Of a stretch of 64,000 nt of DNA, positions 20,234 through 29,418 are shown piece after piece. The position numbers were made by a program, and so were the translations under genes. Numbering within the stretch: the stretch's first letter is position 1; each line of letters begins with the position of its first letter. This DNA is from Paenibacillus lentus (GTDB taxonomy: Bacteria; Bacillota; Bacilli; Paenibacillales; Paenibacillaceae). The notes beneath the pieces are model-generated. The model saw nothing but the letters and a program-made list of their open reading frames with translations. It had not been told where the DNA came from and ran no database searches. Location of the stretch: NCBI RefSeq assembly GCF_003931855.1, contig NZ_CP034248.1, forward strand, positions 4,340,001 to 4,404,000. Direction: 5' to 3'.

Positions 20234-20986
20234 ATGAAAAACAAGCAATTAAAATCAATAATAACTGGCAGTATGGCAACGGCTGTACTTGCTGCAGGAC
20301 TTATATTGCCATCTGGCGCAAAAGCAGAAGCAGCTTCAATTCCAACTAGTGATTGGCAGAAGCAAGTTCAACAAATCTGGCTGAAATGGAGTTGGAATGG
20401 GTCTTTTAATCATATAAAATGGTATATTCCTAGTGTGCCTGCGCCAGAGACAACGACTGTGCCTAATCAAAAGCCGTCGACTCCAAGCCAGCAGCCAACT
20501 GCGCCAAGCCAAAAGCCGACGACTCCAAGTAAAAAACCAGCAACCGGTAATGGAACAACTACGGCGCCAACTGCTCCAAGCAAGAACAACCATAGCACGA
20601 ACGGACAAACAGAAGCAGCTTCTTTTGCCGCCCAGGTAGTTGATCTGGTAAACAAGGAGCGCGCCAAAGCAGGTCTGAAGCCGCTAGCAACACAAGCTGA
20701 TTTGGCGAATATGGCTGCCGTCAAAGCAGCAGACATGCGCAAAAACGGATATTTTGATCACCAGTCGCCAACGTACGGCTCTCCATTCGATATGATGAAG
20801 CAGTTCGGCATCACCTACAAATATGCAGGCGAGAACATCGCCAAAGGACAACGCTCACCTGCTGAAGTCATGAATGCCTGGATGAACAGCGAAGGTCATC
20901 GCAAAAACATCATGAGCGCAAACTTCACTAACATTGGCGTAGCGTACGACAACGGTTACTGGGTTCAAGTGTTCATCGGGAAATAA
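20234..20986 (+). CDS. secreted CAP/SCP-domain protein (YkwD-like)
   Basis: 250 residues. Signal peptide ~1-30 (cleavage near AKAEA). A linker at ~70-130 is built of repeated PSQ/PSK/TTP units, typical of wall-spanning spacers. The CAP domain covers ~130-250, with VDLVNKERAKAGLKPL, GYFDHQSP (His), AGENIAKG and NSEGHRKNIM (His), the four conserved CAP elements. The function of bacterial CAP proteins is uncertain. GGAGGG lies 9 bases before ATG 20234. A strong terminator follows; single-gene unit. Confidence 0.9.
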   Translation: MKNKQLKSIITGSMATAVLAAGLILPSGAKAEAASIPTSDWQKQVQQIWLKWSWNGSFNHIKWYIPSVPAPETTTVPNQKPSTPSQQPTAPSQKPTTPSKKPATGNGTTTAPTAPSKNNHSTNGQTEAASFAAQVVDLVNKERAKAGLKPLATQADLANMAAVKAADMRKNGYFDHQSPTYGSPFDMMKQFGITYKYAGENIAKGQRSPAEVMNAWMNSEGHRKNIMSANFTNIGVAYDNGYWVQVFIGK

Positions 20987-21003
20987 TATATAAGGAAATC
21001 AAT

Positions 21004-21050
21004 AAACCTTGATGCCGCAATGAAATTTAATAGGCATCAAGGTTTATTTG
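21004..21050 (+). terminator. terminator after the CAP-domain gene
   Basis: AAACCTTGATGCC / GGCATCAAGGTTT is a perfect 13-bp stem with a 16-base loop followed by ATTTGTCTC, 18 bases after the stop. Confidence 0.82.
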
Positions 21051-21081
21051 TCTCTCGTATTAATTCAAAGGGATTGAGAGA

Positions 21082-21627
21082 TTAATTAAAAGTAATGAAC
21101 TTAATAACTTCCCCCTCAAAATCCTTAACGCAAAACGCTCCATTCTCTAACACACCGTAAGAATGGGGAAAGTCCTCTTTTGGCAGCGAAATGGATCCGG
21201 GGTTCAGCACATAAATCCCATGCTTGCGATCAGCCACAGGGATATGGGTATGTCCCTGGACAAACACGTCATTCTCCGCGATCGGCGGTAGTTGCTCCAT
21301 GTTGAAACCATGTCCATGTGTAACATAAATGCGCCGGCCTTCATGGAACAACATCACATAATCCGCCATCATCGGAAAATCAAGCAGCATTTGGTCTACT
21401 TCAGCATCGCAGTTTCCACGTACGGCAATAATGTTGTTTTTATGCTCATTCAGTATACGTGCGACCTGCTGTGGATCGTACCCCTCCGGCAGTGGATTAC
21501 GAGGCCCATGATAAAGAAAGTCCCCCAGCATAACGATTTGCTTTGCCTGCTCCTCCCGAGCCTTTTCCATTGTTCGTTCCAACCAATGACTGGAGCCATG
21601 AATATCGGATATAAACATTAGTTTCAC
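21082..21627 (-). CDS. yfcE: metallophosphoesterase, YfcE-type phosphodiesterase
   Basis: 181 residues. Metal-binding blocks are complete: FISDIHG (8-11), MLGDFLYHGP, VRGNCDAE, THGHGF and VQGHTHIP. This is the YfcE/MJ0936 single-domain phosphodiesterase fold; the physiological substrate is unknown. GTG 21627 is used because GGAGAG lies 7 bases upstream. It converges with the CAP-domain gene and diverges from the cupin gene. Confidence 0.88.
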   Translation of the reverse strand: MKLMFISDIHGSSHWLERTMEKAREEQAKQIVMLGDFLYHGPRNPLPEGYDPQQVARILNEHKNNIIAVRGNCDAEVDQMLLDFPMMADYVMLFHEGRRIYVTHGHGFNMEQLPPIAENDVFVQGHTHIPVADRKHGIYVLNPGSISLPKEDFPHSYGVLENGAFCVKDFEGEVIKFITFN

Positions 21628-21805
21628 ACATATTCTCTCCTTTATGCATCTGAAACTACCTCTACGGATATTTTACATCAATACGGTCCCTTGACACCAA
21701 TCCTCCCACCGATCACCAGCGAATGCTGTGTATCATCTTTATCCCAAGCACCATATTAGAACCTGGGCATATGATGGGTAATAAACCTATGGAGGGCATG
21801 TCAAA

Positions 21806-22402
21806 ATGAGTTATTCTTCTGGATCTTATCCTCGCTCAATGTACCCTTATCCAATGTATGCTTATCCCCAACAACCGTCGTATCCTCATCCTTATTGCCA
21901 ATACACCAACACACCTTTGTATTATTTTAATCATGTACCTAGATATCATCAACAATGCTATGCACAGCCGATGCAAACTGATTCTCGGAATGACGGAGGG
22001 AACAGAGATTCCGGGCCAAATCCATTTGTAGTCAATATTGAGCAGGCAACGGAACTAAACAACACATATCGAACTGTTTTATGGACTGGGAATCATTTTC
22101 AATTGACCGTGATGAGCATTAATGCGGGGGATGACATCGGACTAGAGGTTCATCCAACAACCGACCAATTCATTCGTATCGAAGAAGGTCAGGGAGTTGT
22201 TCAAATGGGGGATAGTAAGGAAAATTTGGATTTCGTCAGAAATGTATATGAAGATTATGCGATTGTTATCCCCGCCGGCAAGTGGCATAATTTAAAAAAC
22301 ACGGGGAATAAACCACTCAAAGTATATGTAATTTATGCACCTCCCGAGCACCCGCATGGAACAGTTCACAAAACCAAAAAAGATGCCATGGCCTCCTCAT
22401 AG
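21806..22402 (+). CDS. cupin protein with Tyr/Pro-rich coat-like N-terminus
   Basis: 198 residues. Residues 1-55 are low-complexity, rich in Tyr, Pro, Ser, His and Gln (YPRSMYPYPMYAYPQQP), resembling spore-coat proteins. Residues ~70-180 form one cupin domain: GLEVHPTTDQFIRIEEGQG carries the first metal motif (HPTTDQF-E) and VIPAGKWHNLKNTGNKPL the second (His). The last 20 residues are basic. GGAGGG lies 9 bases upstream of ATG 21806. A structural or protective coat role is inferred from composition; the enzymatic role is unknown. A terminator follows. Confidence 0.8.
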   Translation: MSYSSGSYPRSMYPYPMYAYPQQPSYPHPYCQYTNTPLYYFNHVPRYHQQCYAQPMQTDSRNDGGNRDSGPNPFVVNIEQATELNNTYRTVLWTGNHFQLTVMSINAGDDIGLEVHPTTDQFIRIEEGQGVVQMGDSKENLDFVRNVYEDYAIVIPAGKWHNLKNTGNKPLKVYVIYAPPEHPHGTVHKTKKDAMASS

Positions 22403-22500
22403 AAGAATTCTACGCCTTTGTTCCACTCCACTCCTATCCGTGCTTTTCATAATTTCGCCGCTGAGCGTCAATACAACTCAAATAAAATGATATCTAAAGG

Positions 22501-22549
22501 GTCTACTCCGAAGCCTAAAGATTGGGCTGCGGAGCAGACTTCTTTTTTG
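22501..22549 (+). terminator. terminator after the cupin gene
   Basis: GTCTACTCCGAAGCC / GGCTGCGGAGCAGAC pair with two mismatches around a 9-base loop and are followed by TTCTTTTTT. Confidence 0.82.
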
Positions 22550-22589
22550 ATGCTGCGTAAAGTGTAAAGTGTAGTCGTGTGGATCGATC

Positions 22590-24368
22590 TTAGTTCCTCA
22601 TCTCAGGCAGCGGCAAGAACAGAAACGTAAACGGCAAATTGCTGCCTGCTGCCGGGGTAATCCACAACTCTACTTTTTCTTCTTGATCACCCGTTCGATA
22701 GAGGACACTAGTACTATCCTTGGTAGAACCAATGTGCTTAATATGAACGACATCATTATTCACTCTCGCTGCACCGGAGTATAGCCCGCCACGCGGATTG
22801 AAGGTAATCAGCGTATTCGGGGCGACGCGGTTAAGAGCGATATAATAGAGCACACCGTAATTGCCAGAGTTCGTAGCCTCGGTAAGCTTAATCCCGTCGA
22901 TTCCTTTTTGAAAAGGATCCGTGGTATTATCGGTTAGCGGCAGCCGCTCCGGCTTTGTCCCTACCAGCTCGTTATATTCGAATATGCGAGCCGAATCCTC
23001 GAAAGTACCGCGTATGATCGATTCCTGTGGATCAAGATATGGCAGGTTGTAAAGCGACTCCAGTGGATCATGGTTTGCCTTAACGATCAGCACCGTATAT
23101 TGAATCGAGCCTTTGCTCACAAGATCAGCATTCAGTGTCACGACATCGCCGTTCGGTACGGCGGCTGTGCTCAGCTCCGTAAATATCAGCTTTTGTTCTC
23201 CTGGCGCAAAAGTTATGCTCTGGCTGGCACTGCCGCTAATCATCGATTCGAAATATCTTGCTGCGGCGGATCTCCCCGCCACTTCGGGATGAATGCTAGG
23301 GCCGGCGAAGCCTAAACCGCCTATTTCAACACTCGCGGGAGATTCGCCTTTGTTCTCGGCAACGACATAAAATTTCGCTTTTTCCCCAAGATGGTTCTTA
23401 TGGTGGATCATAAATAGTGTAGTCCCTTCGATCGTGTCTTGATATAGGATCCCCTCCTGATTTACGGTCTCTGGGCCGCTTGCCCGAAACAATGTATACG
23501 GCTCTGTCCGGTATGTATAGGGTAAGACATCGAAGGATAGCACGGAACTTCCTGAAATTTCAAAATTACTGCCCACAGGCGTGAACAAACGTTCGAATTC
23601 TTCTTTCGTATACAGCAGCTCTGTGGTAATCTCTATCTGCTGCTTGTACGTAGAGGATAAGCCATGCTTATCGCTAACTACTAGAGTCACTTCAACGATG
23701 CCAGGCTCAAAGAAAGCAGGCTGATTATTGTCCCACTGTCGTTCCACGATAGCATCCTCGTCATCAGTGCTCTGATCGTCGTATCGAATGAGCTCTCCCA
23801 TGCGGTATTTATGCTTGTCCGTTGCAAATAAAGCTACAGGAGGTTCATTTATGCGCTCCGGTTCAGGTTCGGGATCAGATGAGGTTACATCAGGGAGCTC
23901 AAGAGTTGCTTTGCTTCCCTCCAACGTGATCTTGATTCCGTATATTGCCGAAAAGGATCGCAGCGGAAGCATGAGTACACCTTCATCCATATAGGGAGTA
24001 CCATTCATTGAATATGAGATACCGTTCACGGTATACGTATTTCGATCCACTTTGAATCTTGCTTCCGATGTATCACTGCTGCGGATCAGCACTTCATTCG
24101 TATTTGCATCATATCCGATTTTATAACCCAAGCGCTCCGCTATTGAGCGCAAGCTAACATACGTAACACCTTGCTTCACCGTTGCCTCCCGGATGGCGGT
24201 ATATTCCACGCCGCTTTGTTCCATTTTGCGACTATTTAAATATAAGACTAGTGAACCCGTGTTTCCATCTGGCATCCCCTTCGCAGAATCCGCAAACGCC
24301 GGCATAACAAATGCCGCTTGCAAAGCGGCAAAGCTTAAAGCTAACATTGCCTTTTTAATGTTCATCAT
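22590..24368 (-). CDS. secreted protein with copper amine oxidase N-terminal domain
   Basis: 592 residues. Signal peptide ~1-26 (cleavage near AFADS). Residues ~38-155 are a copper amine oxidase N-like domain (GVTYVSLRSIAERLGY and GVLMLPLRSFSAIYG are its two repeats), common in Paenibacillus exported proteins and not itself enzymatic. Residues ~180-250 resemble a PKD/Ig-like domain (PPVALFATDKHKY, IVEVTLVVSDKHG). The remaining ~340 residues are beta-rich and not recognised. It is the last gene of an operon with two glycosyltransferases and a DUF2304 protein, so it may be their substrate or partner (inference). Confidence 0.75.
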   Translation of the reverse strand: MMNIKKAMLALSFAALQAAFVMPAFADSAKGMPDGNTGSLVLYLNSRKMEQSGVEYTAIREATVKQGVTYVSLRSIAERLGYKIGYDANTNEVLIRSSDTSEARFKVDRNTYTVNGISYSMNGTPYMDEGVLMLPLRSFSAIYGIKITLEGSKATLELPDVTSSDPEPEPERINEPPVALFATDKHKYRMGELIRYDDQSTDDEDAIVERQWDNNQPAFFEPGIVEVTLVVSDKHGLSSTYKQQIEITTELLYTKEEFERLFTPVGSNFEISGSSVLSFDVLPYTYRTEPYTLFRASGPETVNQEGILYQDTIEGTTLFMIHHKNHLGEKAKFYVVAENKGESPASVEIGGLGFAGPSIHPEVAGRSAAARYFESMISGSASQSITFAPGEQKLIFTELSTAAVPNGDVVTLNADLVSKGSIQYTVLIVKANHDPLESLYNLPYLDPQESIIRGTFEDSARIFEYNELVGTKPERLPLTDNTTDPFQKGIDGIKLTEATNSGNYGVLYYIALNRVAPNTLITFNPRGGLYSGAARVNNDVVHIKHIGSTKDSTSVLYRTGDQEEKVELWITPAAGSNLPFTFLFLPLPEMRN

Positions 24369-24398
24369 AATTCAAGACTCCTTTTCATTGTTCAATCA

Positions 24399-24791
24399 TT
24401 ACCTGCTGTCCTTCGGTTCCACCTCCTTATCGGGCTCCTCATTCCGCTTCATCAATGCCTGGATTTTATGTTCATGCAGCGCAAGGGTCTGGATCAATTC
24501 CACATTGCGCTGAGCAAGTGAAGATACGGCCATCGTAAGATGCAGCAAAATAAATAAAATCCCGACCACGCTGAGCAAATAAAGCAGCGATGGGGCATAA
24601 TCAATGCGGATCAGCCTTGCCAAATCATCCAGAATGGATGGAAACAACGTCAGAATCATCATCATAGCGCTGAGTGTCAGCCAGAGCAGGGCGTACTGCT
24701 CCTTCAGCTTCTGATTGCGAATGAGATAAAGAATCGTCGCGGCAAAGCTGAGACTGATTAAAAAGCTGAACAAATAAATATTAAGTTTCAT
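24399..24791 (-). CDS. DUF2304 family membrane protein
   Basis: 130 residues with three hydrophobic segments (~5-22, ~33-53, ~66-90) and a charged C-terminal tail. The pattern LKEQYALLWLTLSAMM after the first segment is characteristic of DUF2304. These small proteins are usually encoded next to dolichol-phosphate-mannose-synthase-like GT2 enzymes, as here: its start overlaps the end of the GT2 gene by 11 bases. A helper or anchor role for the glycosyltransferase is likely by context. Confidence 0.82.
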   Translation of the reverse strand: MKLNIYLFSFLISLSFAATILYLIRNQKLKEQYALLWLTLSAMMMILTLFPSILDDLARLIRIDYAPSLLYLLSVVGILFILLHLTMAVSSLAQRNVELIQTLALHEHKIQALMKRNEEPDKEVEPKDSR

Positions 24792-25533
24792 GACTCATTT
24801 CCCACGCTTTCTTTTTCCTCGTCTTCATCATAAGAATGGCTAAGATCACCTTGCACATATAATAAATCGATTGAAGTGGCGAAATGCTGGACACACCGCC
24901 TTGCCGCTCTTTCATCACTACAGGAGTTTCCTGGAACGTCAACTGATAGTTATCGAGCAGTACGAGAGCCTCGACCTCTGGATAATCTGCAGGATACTGC
25001 TGAGCAAACAAAGCGATCGCCCTGCGATTGCATAACCGGTAGCCGGAAGTAGGGTCGGTCATTCGTTTTCCGGTCAAACGCGTAACCAGACTACCAAGCA
25101 GATCAATGCCGAGCTTTCTAGCAAACGTAGATTGGAATCCCTCTTTCTCGATAAAACGGGAGCCTACGACCATATCCGCGCCATTCTCCCGCATACAGCA
25201 GAGCAGCTTGTCAAGATCAGCGGGATTGTGCTGGCCATCGCCGTCAATCTGGACGGCATAGTCGTAACCGTTCTCTACCGCATATCGATAACCGGTCTGC
25301 ACCGCGCCTCCGATCCCTAGGTTGCTGCACAGATGGAGCACCGTTGCTCCAGCATTCTCTGCAAGCAGTCCCGTATTATCCGTTGAACCGTCATTGATTA
25401 CCAGAATGTCTGCATAAGGTGCATATGTCTGCAGCGAAGCAATCACTTGCTCAATGCCCTCCTCCTCGTTGTAGGCAGGTACGATGGCAAGAATCTTGTC
25501 ATGTTTGTGGTGATGTTGGCGATGATGAAACAT
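24781..25533 (-). CDS. GT2 glycosyltransferase, polyprenyl-phosphate sugar synthase type
   Basis: 250 residues. The GT-A fold is clear: ILAIVPAYNEEEGI, DILVINDGSTDNT, and QIDGDGQHNPADL with the DxD-like metal site. It matches DPM1-like synthases that load a sugar on a polyprenyl phosphate. No long C-terminal membrane region is present; DUF2304 may supply the anchor. The first 14 residues are oddly His-rich (FHHRQHHHKHDK). It overlaps the GT39-like gene by 35 bases and DUF2304 by 11, so translation is tightly coupled. Confidence 0.88.
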   Translation of the reverse strand: MFHHRQHHHKHDKILAIVPAYNEEEGIEQVIASLQTYAPYADILVINDGSTDNTGLLAENAGATVLHLCSNLGIGGAVQTGYRYAVENGYDYAVQIDGDGQHNPADLDKLLCCMRENGADMVVGSRFIEKEGFQSTFARKLGIDLLGSLVTRLTGKRMTDPTSGYRLCNRRAIALFAQQYPADYPEVEALVLLDNYQLTFQETPVVMKERQGGVSSISPLQSIYYMCKVILAILMMKTRKKKAWEMSHET

Positions 25534-26791
25534 CGTTTACGCTCCTTTCTGTAGGTAAGACTGCATGTTGTTTGATGGGCAGCCCTTTGCGAATCATGGC
25601 GACACCAACGATGCTGCCCATAATGATCATGAATGGCATAACCGTATAGTTGTATCGATATTCCGGGACGAAAACGAGCCTGACCAGCGACATCGTCACA
25701 AGGATAATGGCCAGGATCGTGGCAGGCTGTCTCCATTTTCTCGCAAATACGAAGAGCGAGGCGACAGCAGAAAAGACAATCCCGCGATGTAGCCAGTTCA
25801 GCCAGCTCCACGGTAAAATCGGAATCACCGGGTATAGCGGCTCATGACCGCTGCCAAAATACATTTTGGAGTATGTATGTTTAAGCTTGCCGTACGTATA
25901 CCATTTGACGAATTTCCATGTATGCTCCTTAAAGCCGATTTTCAATCGTTCCTTAGCAATTTCCATTTGCGTCTTCCCTTGCCGGTCTACCAAGCCGTCA
26001 TCATAGTTCTTGTCTGGGTAGGTTCCGGCTTGAAAAGGATTCACTTGAGTAGACGCGACCACGACTTCATTCAGTGTAATCATATTCCGTATCACCCATG
26101 GAGATAGCACCACGGCCGTTCCGATCACGGTAAACAAAAACAGTTTTAAGGTCGTACGTTTTTCCTTTTTCCAAAAATAATGAAACATATAGATTGGAAA
26201 TAGAAGAATCAAAAATTCAGGCCGGGTCAGCACGAGCAGTCCCATGGTGGCTCCACCCAGCAAAGCATAGGCGGTCAGCTTCTTTTCAAATACAATGAGC
26301 TGCAGATAAACGTAAGCCACGAAGAACATTGTCGCCAGTGTCTCAGTGAGAACGCTGGCATTGCTCCATACAAATGGCGGATATATGGCTCCAATCAATA
26401 AAGCCATGATACCGACGGTTTGTCCGCCGAGCCTTTTGGCGATAGCATAGATTAGCCAAAGCGTAAGTAGACTCATTGCAACCTGGGCATAACGGATTGC
26501 CGGAAAAGGATCATGATGCTGATAATCGACCAGCTTGTAAATCGCCGCCATGAATAACGGGTATCCTGGCGTAACCTGTGCATTCGGCTCTGTATCTTTG
26601 TAGGCATAAATCCCTGTCTCCAGCAGCTGCCTCACCATTTCGTCGTAGTGAACGGAATCATGGGATATCTTGTGATTGACCGAGACGAGAAAATCGACTC
26701 TCAAAAAGGCGGCCAAGGCGAAGATAAACATAATGAGTATAATGGCGAGCCTCGGTTTAGGTAGATGAGCACGTACTGCTCTATTCAACAT
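25499..26791 (-). CDS. GT39/ArnT-like membrane glycosyltransferase
   Basis: 430 residues with about ten hydrophobic segments. The first large loop has HDSVHYDEMVRQLLETGIY and ends PNAQVTPGYPLFMAAIY, the acidic DxxxY and PGYP patterns of PMT/ArnT/GT39 enzymes that use polyprenyl-phosphate sugars outside the membrane. It is the first gene of an operon with a polyprenyl-phosphate sugar synthase (GT2) and DUF2304, an arrangement that fits glycosylation of an exported protein or wall polymer. Acceptor and sugar are unknown. Confidence 0.82.
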   Translation of the reverse strand: MLNRAVRAHLPKPRLAIILIMFIFALAAFLRVDFLVSVNHKISHDSVHYDEMVRQLLETGIYAYKDTEPNAQVTPGYPLFMAAIYKLVDYQHHDPFPAIRYAQVAMSLLTLWLIYAIAKRLGGQTVGIMALLIGAIYPPFVWSNASVLTETLATMFFVAYVYLQLIVFEKKLTAYALLGGATMGLLVLTRPEFLILLFPIYMFHYFWKKEKRTTLKLFLFTVIGTAVVLSPWVIRNMITLNEVVVASTQVNPFQAGTYPDKNYDDGLVDRQGKTQMEIAKERLKIGFKEHTWKFVKWYTYGKLKHTYSKMYFGSGHEPLYPVIPILPWSWLNWLHRGIVFSAVASLFVFARKWRQPATILAIILVTMSLVRLVFVPEYRYNYTVMPFMIIMGSIVGVAMIRKGLPIKQHAVLPTERSVNDVSSSPTSPQT

Positions 26792-26944
26792 GGTGCGACT
26801 CCTTTCGTGTCAGACAGTCTTGAAGTGAAAATTAACATCTATAACCGTATAATAGACTTCTTAATAAATGACGTCGGAATCCTTAACAAATCCTTAATTA
26901 AAACGGTGAAACTGCTTATCATTTAAGAGGGAAAGAAGATAGCA

Positions 26945-26972
26945 AAAAAGCCTTTCACGGTTGTGAAAGGCT
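26945..26972 (-). terminator. terminator after the histidine kinase gene
   Basis: AGCCTTTCAC / GTGAAAGGCT is a perfect 10-bp stem with a tetraloop, followed on the minus strand by TTTTTTGC. Confidence 0.88.
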
Positions 26973-26984
26973 GAAGACTTCGCA

Positions 26985-28211
26985 TTATTTTGTGATAGGA
27001 AGAATTGTTTCAAAGCAGGTCTGCCGTTCGCTGCTGCTCGCGGATATGCTGCCACCATGAACCTCGATGATGCTTTTCGTAATAGCAAGCCCGAGTCCCG
27101 TGCCGCCCCCTGTCTGCTTGGATCTGGACTTATCAGCACGATAAAATCGGTCGAAGATAAACGGCAGATCGCGTTCAGGGATAGGTTCACCATAATTCAC
27201 AACCTGAATTACAGCCTTGTCATCTCGTTCCTGAATATAAATATCAATTCGTTTACCGGCATTGCCGTACCGAATCGCATTGGAGATTAAGTTCTCATAA
27301 GCACGAACGAGATGATCTCCATCAGCTTTTATGTTGACGGGGTAATCAGGTGCATGGACACGACAGGATACACCTTCGCTTTCCAGGTTAGGCACGAATT
27401 CCTCGGCAAGCTGCCGGAAAAAATCGTTCATGTCGATCCGCTTCAGATCCAGTGGCATATCGTTATTAATGCGCGTATATTCAAATAAATCATCGATGAG
27501 CTTTTTTAACGCTACGGACTTGTCATAGGCAATACCGATATAATAGCGAAGCTCGACCTCATCAAAATAGCGGTCTTTTTCGATTAGCTCCAAAAAGCCC
27601 AGAATCGACGTCAGCGGAGTTCTCAGGTCGTGCGACACCCCGGTGATCAGGTCATTTTTCGTCTTCTCCGCTTTCCGCTCTTCCTGTATGGAATGGTGCA
27701 ACTGCGCGCTCATTTGGTTAATACTCTCGGCAATCTCACCCAACACATGATCAGGCCTGACCGGGATATCGTATTGAAAATGTCCTTTGGCAATTTCCTG
27801 AAGTCCATGATTGATTTCCCGTAAATAGTCGTTCAACTCTTCGGCTACACCATTCGCACGGGAAGCGATCAGGCCAAGTTCGTTCGGGGATTGCACCGGT
27901 GCAGGCTGATGGAACCTGCCGTTCTCCATAAGCTGCAGAGTAGCTGCAATTTCCCCGGCATATCGAACCATTGGTCTACTGAAGATGTAATAGAAGAGCA
28001 AATATAAAACAGCTCCCGATACAATCATGACAGGCCTGGAGCCAATATGGTTAATGATCCAAACGAGCACAGCATTGATCCTATTGAATTGCAAAATGTA
28101 ATTTGCCAGCAAGTTGCCTAGCAGCAGGACTAGCGAGGTCAGCAGACTGCTCAGCAGATGAATCAGCAAGAATCTCCATCGGATAGAATCGAACAATCTG
28201 ATACGGGTCAT
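26985..28211 (-). CDS. sensor histidine kinase
   Basis: 408 residues. Two membrane segments (~15-38 and ~55-76) enclose only a short extracellular loop. A HAMP-like linker follows at ~78-185, then HisKA with VSHDLRTPLTSILGFLELI (phospho-His ~201), and HATPase with N box ENLISNAIRYG, DRFYRADKSRS and GGTGLGLAI. The short loop suggests sensing in or at the membrane, as in VanS/BceS-like kinases. Start lies one base after the regulator's stop. Its neighbours on the 3' side are the glycosyltransferase operon, a possible but unproven target. Confidence 0.9.
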   Translation of the reverse strand: MTRIRLFDSIRWRFLLIHLLSSLLTSLVLLLGNLLANYILQFNRINAVLVWIINHIGSRPVMIVSGAVLYLLFYYIFSRPMVRYAGEIAATLQLMENGRFHQPAPVQSPNELGLIASRANGVAEELNDYLREINHGLQEIAKGHFQYDIPVRPDHVLGEIAESINQMSAQLHHSIQEERKAEKTKNDLITGVSHDLRTPLTSILGFLELIEKDRYFDEVELRYYIGIAYDKSVALKKLIDDLFEYTRINNDMPLDLKRIDMNDFFRQLAEEFVPNLESEGVSCRVHAPDYPVNIKADGDHLVRAYENLISNAIRYGNAGKRIDIYIQERDDKAVIQVVNYGEPIPERDLPFIFDRFYRADKSRSKQTGGGTGLGLAITKSIIEVHGGSISASSSERQTCFETILPITK

Positions 28212-28212
28212 G

Positions 28213-28923
28213 TTACAACTCCTTCGATGACTTCATTTTATAGCCAATGCCCCACACAGTCTTTACAAATTGTGGATTTTGCTTATCCTTTTCGATCTTT
28301 TCACGAATTTTCCGAATATGAACCATCACTGTATTTTTGGAATCCATGAACGGTTCATTCCATACCTGCTGATAAATTTTGTCCATACTAAGCACGATAC
28401 CCTGATTCACCGCAAGCATCTCCAATATCGCAAATTCGCGGGGTGTCAGCTTAACCTCCTGATCATCCACAGTGACGGTATGAGTCGCGGTATTGATTAC
28501 CAGCTCATCGATGACGATTTCGTGATCATTTTTTTTCGAGTCCTGGCGGTTCAAATGCTTGTATCTGCGAAGCTGCGATTTGACACGGGCTACCAATACT
28601 AACGGATTGAACGGCTTGGTTACATAATCATCGGCTCCAATGCTGAGCCCTGCGATCTTATCGATATCCTGACTTTTCGCCGACACCATAATAATTGGCG
28701 TATTCTTCTGCTCTCTGATCTTCATGCAGGCTTCTATGCCATCCATCTCAGGCATCATAATATCCAGAATAATGAGATCAATATCATGGATTTGTAAAAT
28801 ATGAAGAGCCTCCAAGCCATTGGAAGCTTTATAGAGGATATATCCTTCATTTTTCAAATAAATCTCTATCAATTCAATAATTTCCTTCTCATCATCAACG
28901 AGGAGAATCGACTCTCTGGACAT
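28213..28923 (-). CDS. OmpR/PhoB family response regulator
   Basis: 236 residues. Receiver domain 1-120: LLVDDEKEIIE, phospho-acceptor Asp in LIILDIMMPEMDG (~52), SAKSQ, and Lys in VTKPFNPL. The winged helix Trans_Reg_C covers ~138-234 (VKLTPREFAILEML, VMVHIRKIREKI, VWGIGYKM). The frame is open to GTG 28932, but ATG 28923 has AGAGGT 7 bases upstream and gives the usual N-terminus MSRESILLVDD. First gene of the two-component operon. Confidence 0.92.
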   Translation of the reverse strand: MSRESILLVDDEKEIIELIEIYLKNEGYILYKASNGLEALHILQIHDIDLIILDIMMPEMDGIEACMKIREQKNTPIIMVSAKSQDIDKIAGLSIGADDYVTKPFNPLVLVARVKSQLRRYKHLNRQDSKKNDHEIVIDELVINTATHTVTVDDQEVKLTPREFAILEMLAVNQGIVLSMDKIYQQVWNEPFMDSKNTVMVHIRKIREKIEKDKQNPQFVKTVWGIGYKMKSSKEL

Positions 28924-29418
28924 AATCTGCACCTCTGCTTTACTCTATATCGTTGCTACAACTCTGTTGTAAATATACCATATCCGATAGAAACCTTGTT
29001 CAGCGTCTCCAGCGGGTAAAGTCTATTTTAACTGTTACATCTTAAGAGGGATGATCGAAAATGCTTAAGTTTTTCTTAAGTTTTTCTGTGAGAATGCAGC
29101 ACCCATTGCTCAGTTCTGACTGAATCAAAGCGGAGCTCCTGCTTGAAGCTTATGCTACGATAAAAAATAGTTAAAGAGCCGTACAGCAACACGACTCCCC
29201 CTACACTGTCACCTAACAATTCCGACGAGCTGCCATAAAGAGGAGAAAAAACTCCGTTCAATTACTTAATTGAACGGAGGGGAATTTGGATAAAGATTGT
29301 CCTATACGCAACAAAACCATACCCTTTGGAACAATCTCATTATGGAATTTTTAGTGTAATATGCTAAAAAACTTCAGATGGATTCTAAAATATCCTAACG
29401 AAGAGATAAGGCTGAGGA
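28924..29418. other. intergenic region, promoter of the two-component system and MFS terminator
   Basis: Nearly 500 bases. It holds the promoter region of the response regulator and the terminator of the MFS gene at 29246-29279. A 61-codon minus frame (29076-29261) has one hydrophobic stretch (GVVLLYGSLTIFYRS) but no ribosome binding site and begins inside the terminator hairpin, so I do not call it a gene; it may be remnant coding DNA. Confidence 0.5.
29246..29279 (-). terminator. terminator downstream of the MFS gene
   Basis: CTCCGTTCAATTA / TAATTGAACGGAG is a perfect 13-bp stem with a 2-base centre, followed on the minus strand by TTTTTTCTCC. It lies 140 bases beyond the MFS stop. Confidence 0.75.

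Noticed and set aside
29076..29261. 61-codon minus-strand ORF with a hydrophobic stretch
   Set aside because: Begins within the terminator hairpin and has no ribosome binding site; listed only as possible remnant DNA.
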